Part shown: one piece after another, positions 1-9,446 of the stretch
Numbering within the stretch: the stretch's first letter is position 1
How the letters are laid out: each line of letters begins with the position of its first letter
Origin: Devosia psychrophila
GTDB lineage: Bacteria > Pseudomonadota > Alphaproteobacteria > Rhizobiales > Devosiaceae
Direction: 5' to 3'
DNA: 55,205 nt
NCBI RefSeq assembly: GCF_000971275.1
Contig: NZ_LAPV01000122.1
Span: 1 to 55,205 of the forward strand
Translations under genes and position numbers: made by a program
Notes under the pieces: generated by a model
Database searches by the model: none
What the model was told of the DNA's origin: nothing
Seen by the model: the letters and a program-made list of their open reading frames with translations, nothing else

Positions 1-30
1 CCCCCTCGACGGGGGAGGCTGGGTGGGGGC
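1..30. repeat. Dispersed GC-rich repeat, family B, right-end type
   Basis: The stretch has a GGGGGAGGCTGGGTGGGGG core. The same core (GGGGGAGGCTAGGTGGGGG) closes the larger element near 36.4 kb. It is probably one end of a noncoding dispersed element whose rest lies left of the window. Confidence 0.6.
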
Positions 31-57
31 GCCGTTTGGCCCACATATTGCGGCCAG

Positions 58-97
58 CCCACCCCCCCCTTTGATCCCTCCCCGCAAGGGGGGAGGG
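58..97. repeat. Dispersed GC-rich repeat, family B, left-end type
   Basis: It contains TTTGATCCCTCCCCGCAAGG followed by a G-rich stretch, closely matching the left halves of the elements at 51268 and 54891. It lies just downstream of the sitD stop and could fold on either strand as a transcription stop. No gene is seen in bases 1-106. Confidence 0.65.
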
Positions 98-106
98 TGT
101 CGACTG

Positions 107-946
107 CTAAATCGCTGCCAAGGCTGGCCGCCGTGTCGTGGTCACGATGAAAGTCACGATGAACGTCGCGCTCATCAGCAGGACGATGGTCGGCGCGGGG
201 GCTGAGTCGATGAAGAAGCTGGCGTAGATGCCGACTATCGAGCTCAGTACCGATACCGTCACCGCGATCAGCATCATCGGGGCAAAGCGCTTGGAGATGA
301 GGTAGGCGATGGCGCCGGGGGCGACCAAGAGAGCGATGACCAGCACGATACCGACGGCAGTGAGGGCCGCGACGATGGTCAGCGACAGCAGTGCAAGCAG
401 GCCATAATGCAGCCAGCGCACCGGCAGGCCGATGGCGCCGGCCTGTTGCGGATCGAAGGTGAACAGTAGCAGGTCGCGCCATTTGGCGAGGACGATCAAC
501 GTGACGGTCAAGGCGATGATGCCGGTCTGGATCAGGTCGCCCGCGCTGACGCCGAGAATGTCGCCGAACAGGATATGGTCGAGATGCACGTCGGTCTGAG
601 TCGAGGTGTAGAGCACGATGCCGAGGCCGAACAGGCCGGCAAACACCACGCCCATCACGGTGTCTTCCTTGATGCGCGAGTTTTCCTTGAGATAGCCGAC
701 CGACAGCGCACAACCCATGCCGGCGGCGAAGGCCCCGACGCCGAGGGGCAAGCCGACGATATAGGCCAGCACGACGCCCGGTAACACCGCATGGGAGATG
801 GCGTCGCCCATCAGCGACCAGCCCTTGAGGACGAGAAAGCAGGAGAGCAAGGCCGTCGGGATTGCCACCATAACAGCGATGGTCATGGCCTGGGTCATGA
901 AGGGGAAGGTGAAGGGCCAGAAAGCGTAGGTGAGAAACTCGCTCAT
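107..946 (-). CDS. sitD: Manganese/iron ABC transporter permease SitD
   Basis: This 279-residue, highly hydrophobic protein is an ABC-3 family permease and the second of two paralogous permeases in a SitABCD-type importer for Mn(II)/Fe(II). The family motif W-S-L-M-G-D-A-I-S-H-A-V-L-P-G-V lies near residue 45 and is shared with the neighbouring SitC. The reading frame stays open upstream to 1240, but that stretch only shadows sitC. The ATG at 946 is preferred because it gives an ATGA overlap with the sitC stop. The function rests on family and on the four-gene operon; the metal preference (Mn over Fe or Zn) is inferred. Confidence 0.93.
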   Translation of the reverse strand: MSEFLTYAFWPFTFPFMTQAMTIAVMVAIPTALLSCFLVLKGWSLMGDAISHAVLPGVVLAYIVGLPLGVGAFAAGMGCALSVGYLKENSRIKEDTVMGVVFAGLFGLGIVLYTSTQTDVHLDHILFGDILGVSAGDLIQTGIIALTVTLIVLAKWRDLLLFTFDPQQAGAIGLPVRWLHYGLLALLSLTIVAALTAVGIVLVIALLVAPGAIAYLISKRFAPMMLIAVTVSVLSSIVGIYASFFIDSAPAPTIVLLMSATFIVTFIVTTTRRPALAAI

Positions 947-1797
947 GCCGCGATCTCCGCTTTGGCCTTGCGGCGCGATGCCAGCAGCCCGTGCTTGGGG
1001 GCCAGGAAGAAGGCGGTGAGGAACACCAGCGTCTGCAGCACCACGATGACGCCGCCGGTGGCCCCATCGAGGAAGAAGGAAATATAGGCGCCAAACAGCG
1101 ACGACAGCGTGCCCACGGCAATGGCGATCAGGATCAGCCGCGGAAAGCGGTCGGTGAGCAGATATGCCGTGGCGCCGGGTGTCACCACCATGGCGATGAC
1201 CAGGAATGCCCCGACGGTTTGCATGGCGGCGACGGTGCAAGCAGCCAAGAGGGTGAAGAAAATCACCCGCAGCAGCGGCGGATTGAGCCCGATCGAGCGC
1301 GCATGGCTCTCATCGAAGAAGGTGACCATCAGGTCCTTCCAGATGAAGAACATGACGATCAGCGTCACTACGGAAATGATCACCAATTGCAGCGTATCCT
1401 CGGGCGTTACCGCGAGGATGTTACCCATCACGATGGTCTGGATATTGACCGAGGTCGGCGACAGCGAAATCATGAACAGGCCGAGGCCGAAGAAGGCCGT
1501 GAAGATCAGCCCGATGACGGCATCTTCCTTGAGCTTGGTGCGCTGGGTCAGGAACAGCATCGCCGCCGCAGCGAGGCCGCCGGAAAAGAAGGCGCCGATG
1601 GAAAAGGGGAGTCCCAGCATATAGGCGCCGGCGACGCCGGGGACGATCGAGTGGCTGAGGGCGTCGCCGATCAGCGACCAGCCCTTGAGCATCAGATAGG
1701 CCGAGAGGAAGGCACAAACGCCGCCGACGAGGGCCGAAACCCACATGGCGTTGATCATATAGTGGTAGTTGAAGGGCAGCAGCAGGTGTTCGATCAT
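943..1797 (-). CDS. sitC: Manganese/iron ABC transporter permease SitC
   Basis: This 284-residue ABC-3 family integral membrane permease would form the channel with SitD. It carries the conserved [13 protein letters not shown] motif near residue 40 and about eight hydrophobic segments. Its length is typical of the family. Its stop overlaps the sitD start by 4 bp and its start overlaps the sitB stop by 4 bp, so translation of the operon is tightly coupled. Two different permeases in one locus is the normal arrangement for Sit/Yfe systems, unlike Znu systems with a single permease. Confidence 0.93.
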   Translation of the reverse strand: MIEHLLLPFNYHYMINAMWVSALVGGVCAFLSAYLMLKGWSLIGDALSHSIVPGVAGAYMLGLPFSIGAFFSGGLAAAAMLFLTQRTKLKEDAVIGLIFTAFFGLGLFMISLSPTSVNIQTIVMGNILAVTPEDTLQLVIISVVTLIVMFFIWKDLMVTFFDESHARSIGLNPPLLRVIFFTLLAACTVAAMQTVGAFLVIAMVVTPGATAYLLTDRFPRLILIAIAVGTLSSLFGAYISFFLDGATGGVIVVLQTLVFLTAFFLAPKHGLLASRRKAKAEIAA

Positions 1798-2684
1798 TCC
1801 TCGATCCTGTCCGACTGCTTGGTGGTCATCTTGCCCTTTTCGCCATACATAACGAGCGGCCGCTCATCGTCGGTCAGCACCGAGATATGGCGCGGATCGT
1901 CGTCATCATGCAGCCCGGCACCGGCCAGCACGAAGTGGCGCAGCGCGCCGCCGAAAGTCTCTTCAAGCCACTCGCGGGTGAACACTTCCGAGGTCGGGCC
2001 GGAGGCGATGACCGTACCTTTGACCAGCACGGTGCGGTCGCAAAATTCGGGCACCGAGCCGAGGTTGTGGGTCGAGACCAGCATCACCTTGCCCTCGGCG
2101 CGCAGGGCGCGCAGCAGGGCGATGATGGCGTCCTCGGTGCCGACATCGACGCCGGTGAATGGCTCGTCGAGCAGGATCACTTCGCTCTGTTGTGCCAAGG
2201 CGCGGGCGAGGAAGACGCGCTTCTTCTGCCCGCCGGACAGTTCGCCGATCTGGCGGTGACGATATTCAACGAGGTTCACCCGTTCCAGCGCCTGCGTGAC
2301 CGTGTCGTGGTCGATTTTCCTGGGGCGGCGCAGCATGCCCATGTGGCCGTAGCGGCCCATCATCACCACGTCTTCGACCAGCACCGGAAAATTCCAGTCG
2401 ACGTCTTCGGACTGCGGCACGTAGGCGACGAGATTGCGCTTCAGCGCCTGCTTGCCGGGCACGCCGAGGATTTCGACCGAGCCACCGGCCAGCGGCACGA
2501 AGCCCATGATGGCCTTGAACAGGGTGGACTTGCCCGAGCCGTTGACCCCGACCAAAGCCGTGATCGAGCCGCGCGGGATGGTGAAGCTGGCGTGTTTAAT
2601 GGCGGTGGTGCCGTTGCGATAGGCCACGGTGATGTCACTCACCGCAAGGCCGGGCGCGCCAGTGATCTGCGTCATGTCGTTCAT
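1794..2684 (-). CDS. sitB: Manganese/iron ABC transporter ATP-binding protein SitB
   Basis: This cytoplasmic ATPase of 296 residues has Walker [10 protein letters not shown] near residue 47, signature motif L-S-G-G-Q-K-K-R near 150, Walker B V-I-L-L-D-E-P and the H-loop S-T-H-N. The motif [10 protein letters not shown] at the Q-loop is typical of Sit/Mnt/Znu ATPases. The C-terminal extension of roughly 50 residues is acidic then basic (D-D-D-D-P) and somewhat longer than in E. coli homologues; its role is unknown. It overlaps sitC and sitA by 4 bp each. Confidence 0.94.
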   Translation of the reverse strand: MNDMTQITGAPGLAVSDITVAYRNGTTAIKHASFTIPRGSITALVGVNGSGKSTLFKAIMGFVPLAGGSVEILGVPGKQALKRNLVAYVPQSEDVDWNFPVLVEDVVMMGRYGHMGMLRRPRKIDHDTVTQALERVNLVEYRHRQIGELSGGQKKRVFLARALAQQSEVILLDEPFTGVDVGTEDAIIALLRALRAEGKVMLVSTHNLGSVPEFCDRTVLVKGTVIASGPTSEVFTREWLEETFGGALRHFVLAGAGLHDDDDPRHISVLTDDERPLVMYGEKGKMTTKQSDRIEE

Positions 2685-3571
2685 TGAGTAAGGCCTTGCA
2701 CGATGGTGTTGGCGGTGACGGAGAGCAGATCAAGATATGTCGGCACCGGGCCGTTCGGTTCCGACAGCGAATCCACATACAGCACGCCGCCATATCTGAT
2801 GTCGGTCTCGCGGGCGACCTGTTGGGCCGGCTTGGCCGAGATGGTGCTCTCAGAGAAAATGGCGGGGACGGCGTTTTCACGCACCGCGTCGATCACCAGA
2901 CGCACCTGCTGCGGCGTTCCCTGCTGGTCGGCGTTGATCGGCCAGAGATAAAGCTCCTTGAGTCCGAAATCGCGCGTCAGGTAGCTAAAGGCGCCTTCCG
3001 AGGTGGCGAGCCAGCGGCGCTGCTCGGGAATGGCATCGATGGCAGCACGGATCGGCGCCACGGTCGCCGTGATCTGCGCCGAGTAGGCGGCGGCATTGGC
3101 GGCATAGGTCGCGGCATTAGCCGGGTCGGCTTCGGCGAAGGCGGCGCGGATATTTTCGACATAGATCAGCGCATCGGTCGGGGACATCCAGGCATGCGGA
3201 TTGGGCTTGCCGGCATACGGCCCTTCGCCAATGCCCATCGGCTCGATACCGTCGGTGACAATCGCCGACGGCACGTCGCCGAGATTGGACAGGAACTGCT
3301 CGAACCACTGTTCGAGGTTGAGCCCGTTCCACAGGATCAGGTCGGCGTCCTGCGCGGAAATCAGATCGCCCGGCGTTGGCTGGTAATTGTGGATCTCCGC
3401 GCCGGGCTTGGTGATCGAGACCACATCGGCCGCCTCGCCCGCCACGTTGCGCGCCATGTCGGCAATGATGGTGAAGGTGGTGACCACCTTGAAGCGGTCC
3501 TGGGCGGCGGCAGGAAAAGCCGCAACCAGCGTCGCGGCGACGACCAAGGCAAAAAACTCACGACGGCGCAT
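2681..3571 (-). CDS. sitA: Manganese/iron ABC transporter periplasmic binding protein SitA
   Basis: This 296-residue cluster A-I (ZnuA/PsaA-like) solute-binding protein begins with a signal peptide ending A-A-A-Q at about residue 24. The four metal ligands expected by alignment to PsaA are visible: His61 (A-E-I-H-N-Y), His126 (N-P-H-A-W), Glu192 (T-S-E-G-A-F) and Asp267 (Y-V-D-S-L). There is no His-rich loop of the kind seen in zinc-specific ZnuA, which supports Mn/Fe. The ATG has a good AGGAG seven bases upstream. It is the first gene of sitABCD, with a Fur/Mur-type box in front. Confidence 0.94.
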   Translation of the reverse strand: MRRREFFALVVAATLVAAFPAAAQDRFKVVTTFTIIADMARNVAGEAADVVSITKPGAEIHNYQPTPGDLISAQDADLILWNGLNLEQWFEQFLSNLGDVPSAIVTDGIEPMGIGEGPYAGKPNPHAWMSPTDALIYVENIRAAFAEADPANAATYAANAAAYSAQITATVAPIRAAIDAIPEQRRWLATSEGAFSYLTRDFGLKELYLWPINADQQGTPQQVRLVIDAVRENAVPAIFSESTISAKPAQQVARETDIRYGGVLYVDSLSEPNGPVPTYLDLLSVTANTIVQGLTQ

Positions 3572-3608
3572 TACGCACTCCTGATCGAACGCGACCAGAG
3601 GTAGGCTA

Positions 3609-3627
3609 ATTGCAAATCATTCGCAAT
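3609..3627. promoter_or_regulatory. Fur/Mur-type operator upstream of sitA
   Basis: ATTGCAAATCATTCGCAAT is a 9-1-9 dyad with a single mismatch between the arms. It lies 38 bp upstream of the sitA start. This geometry and sequence resemble the boxes bound by Mur, the manganese-responsive Fur homologue that represses sitABCD in rhizobia. Assignment to Mur rather than Fur or Irr is inference. Confidence 0.75.
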
Positions 3628-3718
3628 AGCAAATTCTGGTGATGTGAATTTGCCCGATAGCCTCGCAAAGTGCGGCGGCCACCCTTATATCGGTCAATTA
3701 CGATGGTAGGAGTTCGTC

Positions 3719-4696
3719 ATGGTTGCCTTGTCCATTCTGGATCTCGTGCGGGTTAACGAAGGCTCGAGTCCCAGGGAGGCGCTGGACAACGCCCGCGATC
3801 TTGCCGCCCATGCCGAAAGCCTGGGCTACACCCGCTACTGGATTGCCGAGCATCACAACTTTCCCGGCATTGCCAGCGCCGCGACCTCCGTTGCCTTGGC
3901 GCATATTGCAGCTGGCACGAAAACCATCCGCGTTGGAGCCGGCGGCATCATGTTGCCCAACCATGCGCCCATGGTCATTGCCGAGCAATTCGGCACGCTG
4001 GCGCATCTCTACCCCGGACGTATCGATCTCGGCTTGGGCCGGGCGCCCGGCACCGACCAGATGACCATGCGTGCCCTGCGCCGCTCGCTGACCAATTCCG
4101 ACAATTTCCCGCAGGACGTCTTGGAACTGCAGGCCTATTTCGCGCCGGCTGGCCCAGAACAGCGCCTGCAGGCGGTTCCGGCAGCAGGGACCGAGGTTCC
4201 ACTCTGGATCCTGGGCTCGAGCACCTATGGCGCCCAACTCGCGGCCGAACTCGGCCTCCCTTATGCTTTTGCCTCCCATTTTGCGCCCGACTCGCTGATG
4301 GTAGCGCTCGAGGTCTATCGCAGCCGGTTCAAACCCTCTGAACAGCTGGCCGCGCCGCACGCCATGATCGGCGTCAACATCATTGCGGCCGAAACCGATG
4401 CAGAGGCGCGCCGGCTCGCCACCACCCAACAGATGTCCTTCGCCAATATTTTCCGCGGTGCGCGCGGCCTCAGCCAGCCGCCGATCGACAATATCGACGA
4501 CTACTGGTCGCCCGCCGAAAAAGCCCAGGCAGCAAATATGCTCGCCAATTCCATCTATGGATCGGCCGATACCGTCCGCGAGGGCATTGCGGCCTTGGTG
4601 GCCCGGACCGGTGCGGAAGAGTTGATGATTGTTTCGGACGTGTTCGACCACGAGAAGCGCCTGCGCTCGTTCGAGATTATCGCCGGCAGCCTGTAG
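3719..4696 (+). CDS. LLM-class flavin-dependent oxidoreductase (luciferase-like, YhbW type)
   Basis: This 325-residue bacterial-luciferase-fold protein is a TIM barrel using reduced FMN. Family hallmarks are the N-terminal Y-W-I-A-E-H-H-N near residue 43, [10 protein letters not shown] near 76, and [15 protein letters not shown] near 100; the last is typical of the YhbW/MsnO8-like branch. The substrate cannot be told from sequence. A clear AGGAG lies six bases before the ATG. The gene diverges from sitA across 147 bp and otherwise seems to be a single-gene unit. Confidence 0.9.
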   Translation: MVALSILDLVRVNEGSSPREALDNARDLAAHAESLGYTRYWIAEHHNFPGIASAATSVALAHIAAGTKTIRVGAGGIMLPNHAPMVIAEQFGTLAHLYPGRIDLGLGRAPGTDQMTMRALRRSLTNSDNFPQDVLELQAYFAPAGPEQRLQAVPAAGTEVPLWILGSSTYGAQLAAELGLPYAFASHFAPDSLMVALEVYRSRFKPSEQLAAPHAMIGVNIIAAETDAEARRLATTQQMSFANIFRGARGLSQPPIDNIDDYWSPAEKAQAANMLANSIYGSADTVREGIAALVARTGAEELMIVSDVFDHEKRLRSFEIIAGSL

Positions 4697-4860
4697 GTTC
4701 CGTCAGACCGGCAAGTTCGCAGCGCTAGGGTCGGTGGCATCAGGCAAGGTTGACGCATCGCGGGGCCGGTGCCAAATCAGCGCACATATTGGCCCCACAA
4801 TCCGCGCGGAGTTTCCGTGCCAACTGTGCGACGGTCGATCTGCAGTTTTGGGAACGACGA

Positions 4861-5745
4861 ATGACGGACCGGTCTATCCATATCGCTTTGACCTTCGACG
4901 ACAACTTCTGGGCACCGGCCTATGCGACGATGCGCTCGATCTGTCTGTTCAGCAAGCGGCGTTCGGATCTGGTGTTTCACCTGCTGCACCGGACGCTGAC
5001 ATCGCAGCACAAGGTCGACCTGGAGGCGATTTCCAGTGAATTCGGGGCGTCGCTGCGCTGGTATGACCTCGATCAGTCAACGCTGTTCAAGGACATTGCG
5101 GCCCGCATGCCCGAAAACAAGCGGCTGTCCAATATCGTCTATGCCCGCCTTATCATCGATCAGCTAATGGACCCCAGTATTGCGCGCACTCTCTATCTCG
5201 ACTGCGACATGCTGGTGCGCGACGACATTGCGACACTTTATGACTGGGACATGCAGGGCGCGCCGATAGCCGCGGTGCGGGACTCGATCGGCGCCTGGCT
5301 TACCGCTGGGCGGGACGTCGCCAGCAATCGGGACATATTCGATGTCGCCGAGCCCTACTTCAACGCCGGACTGGTGCTGATCGACGTTGCCCAATGGCGC
5401 GCCGCCGATATCATCGGCTACATGGAGCGCGCCTATGCCGAAGGGGTGATGCAGCGCATCTACTACGATCAGGACCTGCTCAATCTGGTGTTTCGTGGTC
5501 GATGGCTGCAACTGCCGTGGCGCTGGAACACCATAGATGCGCGGCCGGTGCATGAAGGGCTCGATCCGGCCATCCTGCATTACACAGGCAAAGCCAAGCC
5601 GTGGTTTATCATCACCGGCATGAGGCGCTCCGTGGCGTTCACCCGCTTCTACCGTCACGTCATGACCAACAAGATATTCTACGACTTTGCACGTCATCGC
5701 CGTAACCGGTGGTGGCGCAGGATGTTGCGGCTGGATCGGTCGTAG
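4861..5745 (+). CDS. Family 8 glycosyltransferase (LgtC/GatA-like)
   Basis: This 294-residue retaining GT8 enzyme would transfer a hexose from a nucleotide sugar to lipopolysaccharide or another surface glycan. The metal-binding DxD is D114-C-D116, preceded by T-L-Y-L. The C-terminal H-Y-T-G-K-A-K-P-W is the conserved GT8 H-x-x-G-x-x-K-P-W motif. The frame is open upstream to 4750, but those 37 residues match nothing in the family, so the ATG at 4861 is chosen. Its ribosome site is only moderate. It ends in a very basic tail (R-R-N-R-W-W-R-R), perhaps for membrane association. No other glycan genes are nearby, so the acceptor is unknown. Confidence 0.88.
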   Translation: MTDRSIHIALTFDDNFWAPAYATMRSICLFSKRRSDLVFHLLHRTLTSQHKVDLEAISSEFGASLRWYDLDQSTLFKDIAARMPENKRLSNIVYARLIIDQLMDPSIARTLYLDCDMLVRDDIATLYDWDMQGAPIAAVRDSIGAWLTAGRDVASNRDIFDVAEPYFNAGLVLIDVAQWRAADIIGYMERAYAEGVMQRIYYDQDLLNLVFRGRWLQLPWRWNTIDARPVHEGLDPAILHYTGKAKPWFIITGMRRSVAFTRFYRHVMTNKIFYDFARHRRNRWWRRMLRLDRS

Positions 5746-5862
5746 AGGGGCGCCGAGGCCGCAATGGCTAGGGGTTTGACGCGCGACGCAATTTGCACTG
5801 GCGCGATGGCGGGCAATCTGCCTAACTGACCCGAACCCGCATCGGGCATGCTTGGAGGGGGC

Positions 5863-7584
5863 ATGAAAGCGCCAAGCTTGTCGCTCAGCCAGAGATTGCT
5901 GCTGCTGACTGCCGTTGCCCTGCTGCCGGCCCTGGCTATTCTCGGCTTCAATGAATTTACCCTGCGCAAAGCCCGTGAGGCCGAAGTGCATAACTTTGCC
6001 CTGCGGCTCAGTGAACTGGCGGCGCTGGAAATGGACCGCGTTATCACCGGCGCCGGAGCGCTGATGGTCGCGGTGGCCAATGTGCCCGTGGTGCAGGACG
6101 GCGATAGCGGCTGCGAGACCTACCTCGATCGTCTGGGCGTGCTGCTGCCACAGGTGACGCTGATCAATATTACCGATCTCGACGGCAACAGCATCTGCGC
6201 CAACAGCAAAGTTGCAGGCGACCTGCGCCCCGAAGTCAGCACCAATGTTCGCGCAGAACTGCGCTCGGCCTTCTTCCGGGTCGGCGAGTATACCGAGAGT
6301 TCGCGCGGCCCGGGGCTGCTGATGGGCACGCAGCGCACCGCTGCCGACGGTACGATCAACGGTTACGTGCTGGCCACAGTCAGTCTCGACTATCTCGGTC
6401 AACTGCTCAAGGAGCGCCCGTTTGCCCAAGGTAGCGCCCTGACCATCGCCGACCGCACCGGCATGATCATCGCTCGCGAACCCTTCCCTGAAGATTTCGT
6501 GGGTACGCGGATACCGGATGCCTTCATGTCCCGGGTTACCGGAACCGAATCGGGCACCATGCAGGTGGTCAGCCAGGACGGTACCGAACGTATTCTCGGC
6601 TATCAGCCCGCCAGTCGTCCCCTGGGCCTCTATGTGAGCGCTGGATCAGGACTGACGGACGCCATGGCGCCGATCAATGACGCGACCGTTCGCGGCGTGA
6701 TCCTGGCCGCGGTCGGCGGCTTGGTGGCGCTGTTGCTGGCGCTGAGTTTTGGCCGGCAATTCATCCGCCGCCCGGTGCTGCGCCTGCTGCGCACCATCCG
6801 TGCCTGGCGCTCGGGCGATCGTGGCGCGCGCACCGGCATGGTCGGCAAGGCGGAATTCCACCAGGTCGGCGAGGCCATCGACGAACTGCTCGATGAATTG
6901 AGCCAGCGCCAATTGGCGCAACAGGAGGCCGAGCAGCATCGAGACCTCCTGGCGCGTGAACTCGACCATCGCATCAAGAACTTGCTGGCTACGGTGCAGG
7001 CCGTGGCGCGACAGAGTTTCCGCAATTCCGACGTTGCCGAGGAATCCCTGCAAGCCTTCTATGCCCGGCTGGCCGTGATGGCCGATGCGCATAAGCTGCT
7101 GACCTCGAGGCATAGCGAGAGCGCTTCGGTCGACGCGGTGGTGGAAACGGCGATTGGGCCATTCTTTGGCAAGGAACACCCGCGCTTTATCGTGTCTGGC
7201 GCCGATGTAGAGCTGCATGCCAAGGCGGCGCTGTCGCTGGCCATGGCGCTGCATGAGTTATGCACAAATGCCAGTAAATATGGCGCCCTAAGCAATGAAA
7301 GCGGGCAGGTCAGTATCGGCTGGGCGCTGACCGAGGGTCACAAGCTGATCCTGACCTGGCGCGAAAGCGGTGGTCCGCCTGTCGTGCCGCCATCGGGCAA
7401 GGGTTTTGGCTCCCGCATGATCGAGCGGGCCCTGGCAGCCGACCTCGGCGCGAGCGTGACCTTCAACTATTCCCTGGCGGGGCTGACCTGCACCATAATC
7501 GCAGCTGAGACCGCCCTGCTGGATCGACAGGAGACCGGTTCCAGGCCGTTCCAGCCGGTACGCGCAGTGATGGATCGGACCTGA
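5863..7584 (+). CDS. Membrane sensor histidine kinase, HWE family
   Basis: This 573-residue kinase has a TM helix at about 11-30, a periplasmic sensing region at about 31-275 (dCache-like by length and pattern), a second TM at about 279-297, a HAMP-like linker and an HWE kinase core. The phosphoacceptor is His369 in L-D-H-R-I-K-N-L-L. The ATPase domain shows H-E-L-C-T-N-A-S-K-Y-G-A-L and the diagnostic W-x-E as T-W-R-E-S-G-G-P, followed by G-F-G-S-R-M. The start at 5863 is preferred over 5848 because GGAGGGGG precedes it. No response regulator is adjacent, which is common for HWE kinases, many of which feed the general stress response. The ligand is unknown. Confidence 0.9.
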   Translation: MKAPSLSLSQRLLLLTAVALLPALAILGFNEFTLRKAREAEVHNFALRLSELAALEMDRVITGAGALMVAVANVPVVQDGDSGCETYLDRLGVLLPQVTLINITDLDGNSICANSKVAGDLRPEVSTNVRAELRSAFFRVGEYTESSRGPGLLMGTQRTAADGTINGYVLATVSLDYLGQLLKERPFAQGSALTIADRTGMIIAREPFPEDFVGTRIPDAFMSRVTGTESGTMQVVSQDGTERILGYQPASRPLGLYVSAGSGLTDAMAPINDATVRGVILAAVGGLVALLLALSFGRQFIRRPVLRLLRTIRAWRSGDRGARTGMVGKAEFHQVGEAIDELLDELSQRQLAQQEAEQHRDLLARELDHRIKNLLATVQAVARQSFRNSDVAEESLQAFYARLAVMADAHKLLTSRHSESASVDAVVETAIGPFFGKEHPRFIVSGADVELHAKAALSLAMALHELCTNASKYGALSNESGQVSIGWALTEGHKLILTWRESGGPPVVPPSGKGFGSRMIERALAADLGASVTFNYSLAGLTCTIIAAETALLDRQETGSRPFQPVRAVMDRT

Positions 7585-7603
7585 TAAAAAACCACTAAGC
7601 CTT

Positions 7604-7639
7604 GCATGCCGCCGCGCCGGCAAAGGCGCGGCGGCATGC
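7604..7639. terminator. Perfect 15-bp hairpin between convergent genes
   Basis: Arms GCATGCCGCCGCGCC and its exact complement enclose a 6-nt loop. It sits 20 bp after the kinase stop and 12 bp before the stop of the convergent ABC permease. No T-run follows directly on the plus strand. On the minus strand a T-run follows about 12 nt later. A bidirectional terminator is the likely role. Confidence 0.65.
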
Positions 7640-7650
7640 TGGAGGTCAGC

Positions 7651-8538
7651 TCAGTTGTCGTTGACGCGACGGCGGTATTCGCTGGCGACGTAGATGACGA
7701 AAATCGCAAACACCGCGCCGATGCCAACCTGGGTCCAGTCCATGTGGGCGATCAGGTCACTGGCAAAGGCGACGCCATTGAAACTCTCGGCTGAAACTGA
7801 CCAGCTTTCGATGTAGGGCGTGGCGGGCAGTGCGCCGCGATATTCCACGAAGCGCCAGGTGTGGGTTTCGAAAGGGTGCAAGCCCCCCAAAGTGACCCAT
7901 TCGAGGGTTGAGACCAGCGCCGGCACCAGCAGCGAAATCGGGATGGCCCAGCGGCCGATGGCTGTGGCCACTGCGCCGACCAGCGCCATCATCGGCAGAT
8001 ACCACAACAGGCCGCAGACGATGGCGACGAGAATGGCCAGCGCCACCTGACCATAGATCACGACGATGCTGCCCAGCGTGGCCACGGTGGCAGTGCCGTT
8101 GATCAGCATGGTGACATAGGCCACGCCGTAGAGCAGCAGGCCGCTCAGCAGGGCCACGGCGTAGACGGTGCCCGGCAGCACGGTAATGCCTGCCACCAGC
8201 TTGCTCAGCAGCACCTTAAAATCGGTGACCGGCATCGACTTCCAGAACAGCATGGCATTGTTGCGCTTGTCGGCGGCGAAGCCATCGGCGCAGTAAAAGA
8301 ACAGCACCGAAATCATGTAGAGCGACCAGCCCAGCCCAAAGAACAGGAAGCCCAGTTCATAGACCCGCAACGGCGCAACGGTGAACAGGGCGCCCGAAAA
8401 GCGCGCATCGACGCGCCCCACGGTGAACGCGAGAATAGTGGCGCCGAACAGCACCGCTACCAGCAGCAGCGGCCCGATCAGGAAGGCACCGCGATGTTCG
8501 ATAAACTCGCGATGGACGAGCGCGGTGAACGCCTTCAT
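7651..8538 (-). CDS. ABC-2 type transporter permease
   Basis: This 295-residue integral membrane protein has about six hydrophobic segments. The N-terminal M-K-A-F-T-A-L-V-H-R-E-F-I-E-H-R is typical of ABC-2 permeases, and residues 90-100 carry D-K-R-N-N-A-M-L-F-W-K-S-M-P, a motif of the YtrC/EcsB-like group. It would pair with the ATPase encoded just upstream (4-bp overlap) to export an unknown substrate or serve in envelope-stress or peptide defence. The GntR-ATPase-permease order matches ytrABC-type operons. Confidence 0.87.
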   Translation of the reverse strand: MKAFTALVHREFIEHRGAFLIGPLLLVAVLFGATILAFTVGRVDARFSGALFTVAPLRVYELGFLFFGLGWSLYMISVLFFYCADGFAADKRNNAMLFWKSMPVTDFKVLLSKLVAGITVLPGTVYAVALLSGLLLYGVAYVTMLINGTATVATLGSIVVIYGQVALAILVAIVCGLLWYLPMMALVGAVATAIGRWAIPISLLVPALVSTLEWVTLGGLHPFETHTWRFVEYRGALPATPYIESWSVSAESFNGVAFASDLIAHMDWTQVGIGAVFAIFVIYVASEYRRRVNDN

Positions 8539-9446
8539 CGGGCAGCCTCCGGATTGGCGGTCGGACGCTGCATCAGCGCGACGAAGAGATCGGACAGGGT
8601 CGGCGTCGAGAGCCGGCCATAGGGTTCGAGCACTGCGCGGTCGATACCATCGAAGATCATCACGGTCTGGCCGAAACGGGTCTCCTCGTAGACCGGGCCA
8701 TGGGCACGGGCCGCAGCGTGCTGCGCGGGATCATCGACCACCAACTGGGTGAACTTCTCGTTCACGGTTTCCATCTGCATGTGCAGGATCAGGTCACCAT
8801 CGCGGATGAACATGATGTCGGAAAGCATGAACTCGATCTCGTCCACCTGGTGGGTGGTTATGATCAGCGTACGCTCCTCGGTCATGTAGTCTTCCAGGAG
8901 GCGCCGGTAGAAGCGCTTGCGATAGGTGATGTCGAGGCCGAGCGTCGGCTCGTCCAGCACCAGCAGCTTGGCATCGATCGCCATGACGACAGCCAGATGC
9001 AGCTGCGCGACCATGCCCTTTGACAGGTGTTTCACCTTCATCTCGGGCTTGATGTCGGTGCCTTCGAGAAAACTGCGCGCCTTCTCGGGCGAGAAATTCG
9101 GATGGATATTGGTCAGCAGCGCGAACAGCTCGCGCACCCGCAGGAAGCGCGGCAGGCTGGCGACGTCGGAGATGAAGGCGACGTTTTCCATCAGCTTGGC
9201 GCGCTTGGCGAAAGGGTCCTCGCCCAGCACCCGGATGGTGCCTTCGCAATGGGTCAGGCCCAGCATGGCATTGAGTGTCGTGGTCTTGCCGGCGCCGTTG
9301 TGGCCGATCAGGCCATAGATGCGGCCGGGCGGAATGTCGAAATCGAGGCCATGCAGGATTTCCTTGCGGCCGAACTTCTTGCGCAGGCCACGGGCGGAAA
9401 CGATGGGTTGGACGGTGAGTTCGGTCGAAGCGGAAAGGTCGGTCAT
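8535..9446 (-). CDS. ABC transporter ATP-binding protein, YtrB type
   Basis: This 303-residue ATPase has Walker A G-H-N-G-A-G-K-T-T near residue 48. The signature is atypical, L-S-K-G-M-V-A-Q-L, in place of canonical L-S-G-G-Q, as is usual in ABC-2 ATPases of the YtrB/CcmA kind. Walker B is L-L-V-L-D-E-P-T-L-G-L-D and the switch is I-T-T-H-Q-V-D-E-I. A C-terminal region of about 80 residues follows the nucleotide-binding domain. It overlaps the permease and regulator genes by 4 bp each, so all three are cotranscribed from the promoter controlled by the GntR operator. Confidence 0.92.
   Translation of the reverse strand: MTDLSASTELTVQPIVSARGLRKKFGRKEILHGLDFDIPPGRIYGLIGHNGAGKTTTLNAMLGLTHCEGTIRVLGEDPFAKRAKLMENVAFISDVASLPRFLRVRELFALLTNIHPNFSPEKARSFLEGTDIKPEMKVKHLSKGMVAQLHLAVVMAIDAKLLVLDEPTLGLDITYRKRFYRRLLEDYMTEERTLIITTHQVDEIEFMLSDIMFIRDGDLILHMQMETVNEKFTQLVVDDPAQHAAARAHGPVYEETRFGQTVMIFDGIDRAVLEPYGRLSTPTLSDLFVALMQRPTANPEAAR

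Noticed and set aside
991..2259. 422-codon plus-strand open frame across the sit operon
   Set aside because: It is antisense to sitC and sitB, which have clear motifs. The product is a Gly/Glu/Arg-rich sequence with no family features, typical of high-GC shadow frames.
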